Assembly: GCA_963726715.1 (NCBI GenBank)
Contig: CAVSDF010000010.1
Span: 930,001 to 994,000, forward strand
Origin: CAVSDF01 sp963726715
GTDB lineage: Bacteria > Bacteroidota > Rhodothermia > Rhodothermales > BA12
DNA length: 64,000 nt
Direction of reading: 5' to 3'
Part shown: positions 1 to 12,222 of the stretch, piece by piece
Position numbering within the stretch: the stretch's first letter is position 1
Layout of the letters: every line of letters begins with the position of its first letter
Made by a program: the position numbers and the translations under genes
The notes under the pieces: generated by a model
The model's database searches: none
The model's input: the letters and a program-made list of their open reading frames with translations, nothing else
Told to the model about the DNA's origin: nothing

Positions 1-1241
1 CGACGCGGATGGTGGCGCACATCATGAAGAGCGCGGGCCACATCGTGGGCATGACCACCACCGACGGCGTCTACATCGACGGGCGCCTGACGGTGCGCGG
101 CGACATGACCGGCTCGGTGTCGGCGCAGATGGTGCTGCGCGACCCGTCGGTCGACTGCGCGATTCTGGAAACGGCGCGCGGCGGCCTCGTGCGGGCGGGG
201 ATGGGATTTCGCAAGGCCGACGTCGGGGCGGTGCTGAACGTGCAGGCCGACCACCTCGGCCTCAAAGGCATCGACACGCTCGACGACCTCGCCGATGTCA
301 AGCAGATCGTCGTCGAGATCGCGCAGGACACCGCCGTCCTCAACGCCGACGATGAGCGCTGCCTGCGAATGGCGCGCCACACGTCCGCTCGGCACCTCTG
401 CTACGTCACGCTCAACCCCGAGCACGAACTCGTCCGCGCGCACGTCGAGGCGGGCGGGCGGGCCGTCGTGCTCGAACGCGGCGCGGGCGGCGACATGATC
501 ACGCTCTACGACAAAGGCCTCCACGTGCCGGTGATGTGGACGCATCAGGTGCCCGCGACGCTCGACGGCAAGGCCCGCTTCAACGTGCAGAACGCGTGCT
601 TCGCCGTCGCCATCGCCTACGCGCTCGGCAAGTCCATCGAAGACGTGCGGCACGGCCTCTCGACCTTCTCGACCTCGTTCTTCCAGGCGCCGGGGCGGAT
701 GAACGTCTACGACGAGCTGCCCTTCCGCGTCATCCTCGACTACGCGCACAACCCGGCGGCCATCGACGCCGTCTCGCGCACGGTCCAGCGCATCTCGATC
801 AAGGGCCGCAAGATCGGCGTCCTCGCCGCCCCCGGCGACCGCCGCGACGAGGACATCCGCGACGTCGCGCGCCTGGCCGCCCCGGCCTTCGACCATTTCG
901 TCCTCAAGACCGACGACAACCCGCGTGGCCGCACCCGCGAGAACATCCTCGGCCTGCTCCGCGACGGCCTCACCGCCGCCGGCGTCACCGACGACCGCAT
1001 CGAGGCCATCGAGCGCGAGAGCGACGCCGTCGAGCGGGCGTTGCGGATGGCCGAGCGCGGCGACCTCGTCGTCGTCTTCGCCGACAACACCGACCGCACG
1101 TGGGGGCAAATCACCGCCTTCAAGGCCGAAGCCGACGCCGCCGCCCCGCCGCCCACGCCGACCGACCACGAGACGCCGCCCTTCACGCTCTCGTCGGGCC
1201 AGAAGCTCGTCCGCGAAGCCCGCGGCGTGCGGCTGGCCTGA
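1..1241 (+). CDS. cphA: Cyanophycin synthetase, C-terminal Mur-ligase part (5' end outside window)
   Basis: The frame is open from base 3 and already inside the Mur-ligase half: it begins T-R-M-V-A-H, which in CphA follows the P-loop GTNGKTTTTR, so the ATP-grasp half and the P-loop lie before the window. About 412 residues are visible. Diagnostic stretches are ETARGGLVRAG (about residue 57), FNVQNACFAVAIAYALG, the Mur C-domain motif DYAHNPAAIDA and KTDDNPRGRTREN. CphA elongates the storage polymer multi-L-arginyl-poly-L-aspartate in the cytosol; the Mur-like half adds arginine. No frameshift is seen and the gene ends TGA at 1239-1241. A second Mur-ligase gene follows after 205 bases. The family call is secure; that the missing half is an ordinary ATP-grasp domain is inferred. 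Confidence 0.93.
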   Translation, partial: TRMVAHIMKSAGHIVGMTTTDGVYIDGRLTVRGDMTGSVSAQMVLRDPSVDCAILETARGGLVRAGMGFRKADVGAVLNVQADHLGLKGIDTLDDLADVKQIVVEIAQDTAVLNADDERCLRMARHTSARHLCYVTLNPEHELVRAHVEAGGRAVVLERGAGGDMITLYDKGLHVPVMWTHQVPATLDGKARFNVQNACFAVAIAYALGKSIEDVRHGLSTFSTSFFQAPGRMNVYDELPFRVILDYAHNPAAIDAVSRTVQRISIKGRKIGVLAAPGDRRDEDIRDVARLAAPAFDHFVLKTDDNPRGRTRENILGLLRDGLTAAGVTDDRIEAIERESDAVERALRMAERGDLVVVFADNTDRTWGQITAFKAEADAAAPPPTPTDHETPPFTLSSGQKLVREARGVRLA

Positions 1242-1300
1242 GCCGAGCGGCAGCGTCTGCGGTTCGCTCCGCGGTCCCCTCTGGGGTTCGGGCACCGGCC

Positions 1301-1356
1301 CCCTCCGCCCTTCGGGCACCTCCCCCGCTCGCGGGGGAGGACCGCCGCGGAGCGCG
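1301..1356 (+). repeat. Interspersed hairpin repeat, copy 1 of 2
   Basis: A 56-base element beginning CCCTCCGCCCTTCGGGCACC and ending GGACCGCCGCGGAGCGCG. It recurs almost unchanged at 40198-40258. Its centre is a C-run/G-run stem (CCCCCGC against GCGGGGG) that could act as a terminator after cphA, but no T-run follows. It sits in the short gap between two Mur-ligase genes. Confidence 0.75.
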
Positions 1357-1380
1357 TTCTGCTACGCAGACCTTCGGTTC
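1357..1380 (-). repeat. 24-nt double mini-hairpin repeat, divergent copy
   Basis: On the minus strand this reads GAACCGAAGGTC followed by TGCGTAGCAGAA, a divergent version of the 24-mer found at 25004, 26921, 28941 (minus) and 50191. The first half keeps the ACC-GAA-GGT mini-hairpin; the second half has lost part of the CCGC-GAA-GCGG pairing. It directly abuts the 56-base repeat. Confidence 0.6.
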
Positions 1381-1446
1381 ACCGCGAAGCGCCAGGTGGG
1401 GGTCCGCGCCCCTCTCACCCCTCCACCTCTCACCAACTCCCTCCCC

Positions 1447-3140
<1,694 letters not shown>

Positions 3141-3279
3141 GAGAGCGTGAAAGGCGATCCGGCGGACATCCTCAACTAAATGTGCACGCGGCGGGCGGGC
3201 GAGCGCAAATCCGGCGCGAGCGACCGTACTCTTTTCTCATAGCCCCTCTTCCCATCCGTTCCGCACCTCCTGCTTCCGA

Positions 3280-3861
3280 ATGGAACCTGTAGACGACCAC
3301 CTTCTATCGGCCTTCATCGCCGGCACGGTCACGCCCGAGCAGCGCGCCCAGGTCTTGCGCCACATCGCCGACGACGCCGACGCGCGCGAGATCGTCGGGA
3401 TGGCCCGTCAGGCGATGGGCGCCGTCGATGCCGACCCGCGCGCGCCGACCCGTGCCCGCCGCCTGCGCCGCTCGCCGCTGCTCGTCCGCTGCGCCCTCGG
3501 TGCGCTCGCCGTGCTCACCGGCGGCGTCGCCCTTCGCATCGCCACGCAGACGACGCCCGTCGACACCGACCGCCTTCGCGCGCAGACCGAGAGCGCGCCG
3601 CTCACCGTCGGCCTCGACGGCGACCGCTTCACGTGGACCGCCGTGCCCGACGCCGCGCGCTACGAGGTCGTCGTGTGGGACGCCGTCACCGCCGCCGTCA
3701 CTGCGCGCACCGTCTCCGAGACGACCGCCACCGACGACGCCTTCGCCGCCACGCTCCGCGGCATCCGCGCGAGTGCCGCGCCGCAGCAGGTGCGCGTCGA
3801 CGCGTTCGACATCGAGAACCGCCTCCTCGCCTCCTCTGCCCTCACCGCCGTCGCCCGCTGA
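3280..3861 (+). CDS. Anti-sigma-factor-like single-pass membrane protein
   Basis: 193 residues from ATG 3280. Residues 1-45 (D-D-H-L-L-S-A-F-I-A-G onward) look like the short helical N-domain of anti-sigma or zf-HC2-type proteins, but no zinc-binding cysteines are present. An arginine-rich stretch (about 55-65) precedes one transmembrane helix at about 68-88. The remaining roughly 100 residues would be periplasmic and include FTWTAVPDAARYEVVVWDA, reminiscent of a fibronectin-type strand. No sigma-factor gene is adjacent, so an anti-sigma role is only suggested by architecture. A TACTCTTTTC box about 50 bases upstream is a weak promoter candidate. It could equally be a structural envelope protein. 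Confidence 0.6.
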   Translation: MEPVDDHLLSAFIAGTVTPEQRAQVLRHIADDADAREIVGMARQAMGAVDADPRAPTRARRLRRSPLLVRCALGALAVLTGGVALRIATQTTPVDTDRLRAQTESAPLTVGLDGDRFTWTAVPDAARYEVVVWDAVTAAVTARTVSETTATDDAFAATLRGIRASAAPQQVRVDAFDIENRLLASSALTAVAR

Positions 3862-4019
3862 CGGCGTCCGTTCTGAATGCACACGCGCCTGCCCGGTCCA
3901 TCGACCCGGCAGGCGCGGCTGTGTTGGGGATGGGCGCCGAGGATCGGGCGTGGCGCGCGTCCGGGCGGGACGTGGGGAATCGAGCGCCGGGTCGTGGGTC
4001 GGCGCTCGGACGGGAGCGC

Positions 4020-4039
4020 GGGACGTGCATCCACGTCCC
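4020..4039. terminator. GGGACGTG palindrome between convergent genes
   Basis: GGGACGTG, a 4-base loop, then CACGTCCC: a perfect 8-bp stem in the 196-base gap where a plus gene (ending 3861) and a minus gene (ending 4058) converge. A close relative with a 9-bp stem sits in another convergent gap at 15730. Likely a bidirectional transcription end or REP-like element; there is no T-run. Confidence 0.5.
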
Positions 4040-4057
4040 CTGCGGATGCCCGCGCGG

Positions 4058-5943
4058 TTACTGGGCGTCGTCGGCGCGGAAGGTGTGGCGGGCGTTGCGT
4101 CCGAGCATCGGCCAGCGGCCCACCCCTGCGCCGGTGACGCCGGTGTAGAGGCCGCGGACGGTCGATCCGGTGGCGCCGTAGTACGTCCCGCGCGGCGAGA
4201 CGATGGCGGCGACGGACGAGGCGCCGGTGGCATAGCGCGTCACGACGGCACCCGTCGAGGCGGTGACGACGGCCGCGTCGGCGCCGGTCGGCACGAAGAT
4301 GCGGCCGTCGGCGTCGAACGAGGGCGAGGCGCCGGTGGTCACGGGCGTCGTCCAGAGGCTGCGCAGGGTGCCTCCGGCGGCTTCGTCGTAGGCAGTGAGG
4401 GTGGTCGTGGTGAGGGCGACGACCGTTCCGGACGGGCCGACGATGGGCGCAGCGCGGGGCGATCCGTCGAGGATGGCGCTGCCGAGGACGATGCCGGTGC
4501 CGCCGCTGAGGGCCGCGAGGCGACCACCCGAGTTGACGACGTAGACGGTCGTAAGCGCGTTCGATGGGAAGCCGCCGCCGGTGGCGACATCGGAGAGGAC
4601 CGGGCCGAAGACGAGCGCGCCGAAGTTCTCCGCCGACGTCCAGCGTTTGAGGCCGTTCGAGCCCATCAGCGTCACCACGCCATTGTCCGACGTGACGGCG
4701 ATGTCGCCGCTGCGAAGGACCGCGACGGGCGTCGTGATGGCCGCCGTCGAGACGGTCGCCGGGAAGCCCGGCGAGGCGAGGCCGGAGACGATGCCGACGA
4801 CGTGGAGGCGTCCGCGTGCGTCGCCGAAGGTGACCTGCCCGGCGGGCGTGAGCGCGAGGCCGCCGGTGACGGCCGCGCCCGCGTCGTACGTCCACGCATC
4901 GACCCCTGCGGCGGTGATCGCGGTGACGCGCCCGGCCTCGTCGGCGACGTAGACGCTGCCGTCGGTGCCGACGAGCGGGGCGAGGCGTGACGCCGCGGCG
5001 AGCGCGCGCGTCCAGCGGACGGCGCCCTGCGGGGTCCACGACAGAACGCTCGGGGCGGTCGTGACCGCATAGACGTTGCCCGCGGCGTCGGCGGCGAGGG
5101 GCGCGGCGAGGGGCGCAGGGGCCGTCGCGGCGAACCGCGCGCAGCCCGCGAGGGCGCAGTTCGGGTCAAACGTGGACGGCGGCGGCGGTGGCGGCGGGTC
5201 GATGGGGCCGCCCCCTCCACGCCGCCCGTCGTGGTGTCGGTGACGGTGACGCGCACGGCGTTGGTGAGCGAGGAGACGCCGCCGTCGTAGGCGCGGCCTT
5301 GCAGGACGTGCTCGCCGATGCCCTCGAAGCGCGAGGGCCAGAGCCACTCGTAGGGCGCGACCGAGTCGGTGAAGGCCGTCAGACCATCGACGAGGAAGTC
5401 GACGCGGGTGACGAGCGCGCCCGCGTTGGGCGCCACGACAACGCGCACATCGCCCGCGACACGCGCGCCGTCGAGTGGCTCGGTCAGGCGGGCGAGCGGT
5501 CCGGCGGAGCCGTTGACGACGCGCAGGCGCACCGGCTCGGTCGTGCCGCGTGCGCCGAAGCGGTCGAACGCGACGGCTTCGAGGCGGTAATCGCCGTCGG
5601 GCACGGCGCGCAGGTCGATGCGGGCGGTGTAGGTGTAGACGAAGAAGCCCGCCGTGTTCTTGACCGGCGTGCCGACCACCGTCGCCGTCGATACCCGCGC
5701 GTTGTTGAGCAGGATGCCGACCTCCGAGACACCGTTGTTGTCGCCGCGCGGGGTGATCTGAACCGAGACGAGCAGGTCGCCGCCGACCGTCGTGGCGAGC
5801 GCCGCCGGACGCGTCGGGCGGGTGAGGGTGACGAGCGGCGCGCGCGTGTCGCTCGTCGTGTCGAGGAGGCCGCATCCGGCGGCGGCGCACACGAGGGCGA
5901 GGGCCGCGGCGGGGCGCAGCAGGCGCCGGAGGGAGACGGTCAT
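4058..5943 (-). CDS. Lipoprotein with Ig-like region and PQQ-type beta-propeller (one frameshift)
   Basis: The start at 5943 (MTVSLRRLLRP) gives a lipoprotein signal peptide with lipobox A-A-G-C at about residue 24, after a CT-rich leader. Two Ig-like segments follow (about 35-145, starting APLVTLTRP; and 150-250, with ARLTEPLDGARVAGDV). At about base 5215, in a C/G run, the frame moves by one base into a proline-rich hinge. A long propeller region follows with repeated blades of the PQQ type (AADAAGNVYAVTT, VGTDGSVYVADEAG, FDADGRIFVPTG). The gene ends TAA at 4058-4060 with no sorting domain. It is probably anchored in the outer membrane facing the surface or periplasm; the ligand is unknown. 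The gene is divergent from gyrA across 319 bases. Confidence 0.8.
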
Positions 5944-6262
5944 CACGGGAGGAAGTCGGAGAAACACGGCGGAGGGAAGCGTCCGCCCCTCGCTCAAACA
6001 TTGGGCCAAGGCGCGCGATCCATTTCCACGCTGCCCAATCGTCCCGGAGCGGGACAGCGCCCGCGCACCGTCCTCGCACGCCCGCGCGCGGGAGAAGACG
6101 TTCCGAAGACGGGGACAGGCCGTAATTTGGCGCGTTCAGAGGTCTCTGCCGCACCGCGGCGCAGGCGCCGCCCGTGGCCGCATCTGCGCCGCGCGCGCCG
6201 CTCCTCCCCCTCGCGCCGATTTCCTTCGCGCCGGGCCTCGCGCCCGCGCCCCTCCCCTCCGC
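5944..6262. promoter_or_regulatory. Divergent intergenic region upstream of gyrA
   Basis: This 319-base gap separates a minus-strand lipoprotein gene from gyrA and must hold both promoters. The only box I can point to is TAATTTGG at 6123-6130, a near match to the Bacteroidota minus-7 consensus TAnnTTTG, which would give gyrA a leader of about 125 bases. No operator or riboswitch is evident. Confidence 0.35.
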
Positions 6263-9099
<2,837 letters not shown>

Positions 9100-9239
9100 G
9101 CGCGTTCAGGACGATGCCTCACGTGCCGCCGCCGGGTCCGCTCCGGTGGCGGCGCATGCGTTCGGGGCGAAGGAGCTCAGAGCCACCGCAGAACAATGTC
9201 GTCGCCAAACTCGCTCGCTTCAGGCATGGCAGAAATGCG

Positions 9240-9356
9240 GTATAACAACAAAGCTCAGCCGCGCCCCCACGAGCAGCGACGAGTGCGGAGAAGGCACACG
9301 TTGGCGTGAACAGGACGAGCGGGACGGCGGGCGTCAACTGCAGTGTTGGGTTGGGC
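9240..9356 (-). other. Possible integron attC-like site downstream of small lipoprotein gene
   Basis: On the minus strand, four bases after the stop of the gene at 9360, comes GCCCAAC (9356-9350), a perfect RYYYAAC heptamer, followed by ACTGCAGTTGACGCC, which resembles an attC left half. GTTATAC at 9246-9240 is one base off the GTTRRRY partner. The predicted site is 117 bases, within the usual attC range, but internal pairing is weak. No integrase is in the window. Confidence 0.35.
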
Positions 9357-9359
9357 GGC

Positions 9360-9749
9360 CTACTTCAGCGCGCACTCCCCTCCTTCCTTGATTTCGTTAC
9401 TGTCATACTTGGCTCGTACCCCACTCTCCAGCGCCTTGTAAAGCGTTTTGTACTCACTCGCTTTCCAGAATCCTGCGATGTCGGATAGCTCTGCTCCGAC
9501 GCGCTCGGCAGATGCCCAGACCTCCAAGTGGGTATTGCTCTCGGATCCCTCCCACGATGGATACACTTCAGACGAATACCGGGAAGGCATAAACCCCGCA
9601 GCAGAAGCTGCTCCGCTGACGAGACGCTTGAAATCTTCGGCCGTATGCTCGGACCTGATCGGGACGCTGATACAGTCGGTGTACAGCACGTCACACCCAG
9701 ACAACGCGCAGCCAATGGCGACGAGGGAGAGTGTATAAGGTTTGAGCAT
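9360..9749 (-). CDS. Small predicted lipoprotein of unknown function in AT-richer patch
   Basis: 129 residues from ATG 9749 (MLKPYTLSL); an in-frame ATG at 9761 would add four residues. The N-terminus is a lipoprotein signal with lipobox L-S-G-C at about residue 18, followed by DVLYTDC. The mature part is rich in Ser, Glu and Tyr and ends KEGGECALK. I do not recognise a family. Codon use and base composition (many A/T-ending codons, runs such as TATAACAACAAAG nearby) contrast sharply with all neighbours, pointing to recent acquisition. The gene begins four bases after an attC-like GTTAGGC heptamer and ends four bases before a GCCCAAC heptamer, as expected for an integron gene cassette. Expression and function are unknown. 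Confidence 0.65.
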   Translation of the reverse strand: MLKPYTLSLVAIGCALSGCDVLYTDCISVPIRSEHTAEDFKRLVSGAASAAGFMPSRYSSEVYPSWEGSESNTHLEVWASAERVGAELSDIAGFWKASEYKTLYKALESGVRAKYDSNEIKEGGECALK

Positions 9750-9752
9750 GCC

Positions 9753-9817
9753 GCCTAACATTTGCCTGCTTAGCTGCCGAGGCTGACGGCACGACGGGTG
9801 GACGAGCAAAAGTAGGC
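9753..9817 (-). other. attC-like imperfect palindrome
   Basis: 65 bases. On the plus strand GCCTAACATTTGC (9753-9765) faces GCAAAAGTAGGC (9806-9817), pairing over most of both arms with one base missing. An inner hairpin TGCCG-aggctga-CGGCA lies between them. Read on the minus strand it ends in GTTAGGC, a perfect attC right heptamer, four bases before the lipoprotein start codon. This is the best attC candidate of the three. Confidence 0.45.
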
Positions 9818-9924
9818 GCCGGCGCTCGGGCGAGCCAACGACACTGGCGCCCCCAGTCGGCCTACAGCGGCGAGTTACACCGCCCGGTGATCAGCTCCGG
9901 CGAGGCTATGTCAACCGTAGTCCA

Positions 9925-10335
9925 TCAGCGCTCCGCCGACCGCGCCAGCGCGCTGAGCACGTGGACAGCCTCGTCCGCCCGATCCGCTGGTACGAACACG
10001 TGGTCGTGATAGTACGCGGCAACGACGTTCGCGCTGATCCCGTGCTCGGTCAGGGCAGCGGCGACGGCGGCCGTCAGGCCGACTGCGGCGAGACTGGAGT
10101 GGACGCGGAGCGTGATCATCCTAAACACACCGTCGTAAGGCTCGGCGAAGGCGTCGGCGTGGACCCTCGGAACGACGAGCGTAAGCCCCTCGTCCTCGGC
10201 GACGGCCGCGACCGGCGACAGTTCCTCCCCGGCCCCGTAGGACGCGCCGGGCCGGGAGACGAAGACGAACTCACCGGCGCCGAGCGTCGGTCTCATCGAG
10301 GAGACGAGAAGAGCGAGGTCGGTAATGCCACTCAC
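9925..10335 (-). CDS. ACT-domain protein (COG3602-like)
   Basis: 136 residues from a GTG start at 10335 (reading S-G-I-T-D-L). The sequence has the layout of the small ACT-fold proteins of the COG3602/ACT_7 type: an N-terminal segment SMRPTLGAGEFVFVS, a linker, EGLTLVVPRVHADAF, the conserved MITLRVHSSLAAVGLTAAV, then HGISANVVAAYYHDHVFVP. Such proteins are thought to bind small ligands such as amino acids, but the ligand is not known. Twenty bases upstream of the start on this strand is GTTAAAC, a perfect match to the attC right-end consensus GTTRRRY. It may therefore be a captured cassette together with the neighbouring lipoprotein gene, which reads in the same direction. Confidence 0.8.
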   Translation of the reverse strand: MSGITDLALLVSSMRPTLGAGEFVFVSRPGASYGAGEELSPVAAVAEDEGLTLVVPRVHADAFAEPYDGVFRMITLRVHSSLAAVGLTAAVAAALTEHGISANVVAAYYHDHVFVPADRADEAVHVLSALARSAER

Positions 10336-10354
10336 GATCGACGGCGGTAGGGCA

Positions 10355-10427
10355 GTTTAACCACTGATTGAGCTGCGTGGACGGTGTGTTGCGCGGCGGC
10401 TCGGACGCACAATCACCGAAGTCTACG
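10355..10427 (-). other. attC-like heptamer and partial palindrome
   Basis: GTTTAAC at 10355-10361 (GTTAAAC on the minus strand) fits the attC core. The following CACTGATTG-agct-GCGT is partly complementary to ACGC-a-CAATCACCG near 10410-10420, giving a split stem of 5 plus 4 pairs. The outer left heptamer is not conserved, so this is a weak or decayed site. Confidence 0.3.
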
Positions 10428-10740
10428 ATGCACACGCCTGCGTCGCAAGGGCGTCGTGATGCGGCGCGGGGACGTGGAACTGCTCGGGAGCGGGAGGTAT
10501 GCCGCCACACGGAGCACGAGCGCCAGGCCTTGAGGTCCGCTCTGCCGGTTGCGAAACAGGTCACCTTGTGCGAGGCGCAGGCCTCCGGGAGCCACAGGGA
10601 AGGGCTGCCTCCCTGCCAGCACGCCCGAAGCCCGTACCGGTCGCGGGGAGGGCGCGGCACGAACCCCGAGGCGGGGGCGGGCGTGAAAGGCGGTCCCTTT
10701 TGCTCGCGGCCTGCCGTTCGCCCGTCCTCTCCTCCCGCCG
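10428..10740. other. Intergenic region with no recognisable gene
   Basis: No convincing coding frame on either strand; the open frames here are low-complexity shadows. CCTTTTG at about 10696-10702, some 38 bases before the MarR start, is a possible minus-7 box. Nothing else is recognised. Confidence 0.4.
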
Positions 10741-11214
10741 ATGCGCCTCGCCGACCGTCTCCACCAGACCCGTTTCGCCTCGGCGGCCAACGAGGCGATG
10801 CTCAACGTGCTCGTCACCGCGTCGTGGCTCTCGGGCGAGATCTCGCAGGCGCTCAGCGAGCACGGCCTCACGATGGCGCAGTACAACGCCCTCCGCATCC
10901 TGCGCGGCAGCCACCCCGAGCGCCTCACCTGCACCACCGTCGGCGATCGCCTGCTCGACCGCACGCCCGACGTCACGCGCCTGCTCGACCGACTGGAGCG
11001 CGCCGGACTCGCCGAGCGCGTCCGCGCCGAGCACGACCGCCGCGTCGTCCACGTCGGCATCACGCCGCAGGGGCTGCGCCTGCTCGGGGCCGCGCAGCCC
11101 GCGATGGCCGCGATGGAGGCCCGCCTCGCCGCCATCGCCACGCCCGACGAGTTCGCCACCCTCAGCGCCCTCCTCGAACGGATGCGCGATGCGGAGGCGC
11201 AGCCTGCGGGGTGA
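10741..11214 (+). CDS. MarR-family transcriptional regulator
   Basis: 157 residues, the usual size for MarR. An N-terminal dimer helix is followed by the winged helix: EHGLTMAQYNALRILRG (about 40-56), recognition-helix region TVGDRLLDRTPDVTRLLDRL (about 67-86), and the wing motif RAEHDRRVVHVGITPQG, whose D-R-R is the family signature. It is a cytosolic DNA-binding dimer that usually responds to small aromatic or oxidant signals; the ligand here cannot be read from sequence. The start ATG follows CCTCTCCTCCCGCCG, the local CT-rich leader. A palindrome and GT/CA-rich arms follow the stop. The target could be the transporter gene downstream, but that is inference. Confidence 0.9.
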   Translation: MRLADRLHQTRFASAANEAMLNVLVTASWLSGEISQALSEHGLTMAQYNALRILRGSHPERLTCTTVGDRLLDRTPDVTRLLDRLERAGLAERVRAEHDRRVVHVGITPQGLRLLGAAQPAMAAMEARLAAIATPDEFATLSALLERMRDAEAQPAG

Positions 11215-11217
11215 GAT

Positions 11218-11324
11218 GTTGAGGTGGTGAGGGGTGAGTTCGTGGGAGGTGATGCGGCGCCGCATCTCTACCTGAGCGCCCATATTCCCTCACCAACCCA
11301 CACTCCCTCCAACCCTCCCCAACC
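11218..11324. repeat. GT-rich / palindrome / CA-rich intergenic module
   Basis: A GT-rich arm (11218-11251, containing GGTGGTGAGGGGTGAGTT) and a CA-rich arm (11285-11324, containing CCCTCACCAACCCACAC) flank a perfect 16-base palindrome GATGCGGCGCCGCATC at 11251-11266. The arms are roughly complementary. The same paired-arm layout recurs in at least five other intergenic gaps of the window. It may serve as a terminator after the MarR gene. Confidence 0.55.
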
Positions 11325-11370
11325 GGCGCAGGGTGTCGCGGAGTGGGTCGCGGGCGCGCGTGGCGGCGCG

Positions 11371-11378
11371 TACCTTCG
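11371..11378 (+). promoter_or_regulatory. Putative minus-7 box TACCTTCG before yhhQ
   Basis: TACCTTCG, one base from the Bacteroidota minus-7 consensus TAnnTTTG, 24 bases before the start codon. The same or a nearly identical octamer lies a similarly short distance upstream of other starts (minus strand at 17335, 43184 and 48000). Confidence 0.4.
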
Positions 11379-11402
11379 AGGCGCTTCCTCCCGCTCTCCC
11401 GC

Positions 11403-12191
11403 ATGGCCGACGGTTACGTCTCCGGCGCCTCGCCGCCTGCCTCATCGACCGCCGGCGGCCACGTCCGGGCGCCGTTCCGGCTCTCGCGTCCGCAGCGGCT
11501 CTTCGTCGTGCTCGCGGCCATCTTCCTGACGGCCCTCGTCGTCGCCGAGGCGACGGCGTCGAAGTTCTTCTCGGCCTTCACGCTTCCGTTCACGTTCTCG
11601 CTCTGGGGCTTCGAGACGACGACGGTGGTGATGACGACGGGCGTGATCGCCTTCCCGGTGACCTTCATCGTCACCGACCTGCTCAACGAGTACTACGGGC
11701 GCGCGGGCATCCGCTTCCTCTCGTACGTCGGGGCGGCGATGATCGTCTTCGAGTTCGTGCTCGTGCGCATCGGGATGGCGCTTCCCACCGCCGACGGATC
11801 GCCGGTCTCGGGCGCGGCCTTCGACATGGTCTTCGGCGCCTCGCAGCGCGTCATCTTCGGAAGCCTGACCGCGTTCATGCTCGGGCAGCTGCTCGACATC
11901 GCCCTGTTCTTCCGACTTCGGCAGCTCACCAGGGGGCGTCACCTGTGGCTCCGCGCGACCGGCTCGACGCTCGGCTCGCAGCTCTTCGACACCGCCATCG
12001 TGCTCTCGATCGCCTTCTGGGGGCAGATCCCCGCCGGGCAGATCGCTGCGATCACGCTCTTCAACTACGGATACAAAGTCGCCATCGCCATCGCCATCAC
12101 GCCGCTCATCTACGCTGGCCATCGGCTGATGGACCGCTACCTCGGCGACCACCTCGCCGAGCAGATGCTCGACGCCGCCGACGATGCCTGA
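11403..12191 (+). CDS. yhhQ: Queuosine-precursor transporter, YhhQ/VUT family
   Basis: 262 residues with six or so hydrophobic segments. Characteristic stretches are VVAEATASKFF (about residue 45), the FPVTFIVTDLLNEYYG motif (about 80-95) that typifies the YhhQ family, and GSTLGSQLFDTAIVLSIAFWG (about 190). The family imports queuosine precursors such as preQ0/preQ1 across the inner membrane for tRNA modification. The start ATG follows TTCCTCCCGCTCTCCCGC. No preQ1 riboswitch is apparent in the short leader. It may be co-transcribed with nothing; the next gene starts close to its stop. Confidence 0.9.
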   Translation: MADGYVSGASPPASSTAGGHVRAPFRLSRPQRLFVVLAAIFLTALVVAEATASKFFSAFTLPFTFSLWGFETTTVVMTTGVIAFPVTFIVTDLLNEYYGRAGIRFLSYVGAAMIVFEFVLVRIGMALPTADGSPVSGAAFDMVFGASQRVIFGSLTAFMLGQLLDIALFFRLRQLTRGRHLWLRATGSTLGSQLFDTAIVLSIAFWGQIPAGQIAAITLFNYGYKVAIAIAITPLIYAGHRLMDRYLGDHLAEQMLDAADDA

Positions 12192-12222
12192 CGCCTCCAT
12201 CCCCGCCCGCGCCCTCCGACTC

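Noticed and set aside
3141..3279. A sigma-factor gene paired with the anti-sigma-like protein
   Set aside because: The 139-base gap and the flanking genes contain no sigma-70 domain; the anti-sigma role is left as a suggestion only.
9119..9337. 72-codon minus-strand frame after gyrA
   Set aside because: It overlaps the attC-like region, has no recognisable start context and no family likeness; cysteine/alanine-rich composition looks random.
11215..11402. preQ1 riboswitch before yhhQ
   Set aside because: The gap is filled by GT/CA arms and a palindrome; the leader after the likely promoter is too short and no preQ1 aptamer core can be recognised.
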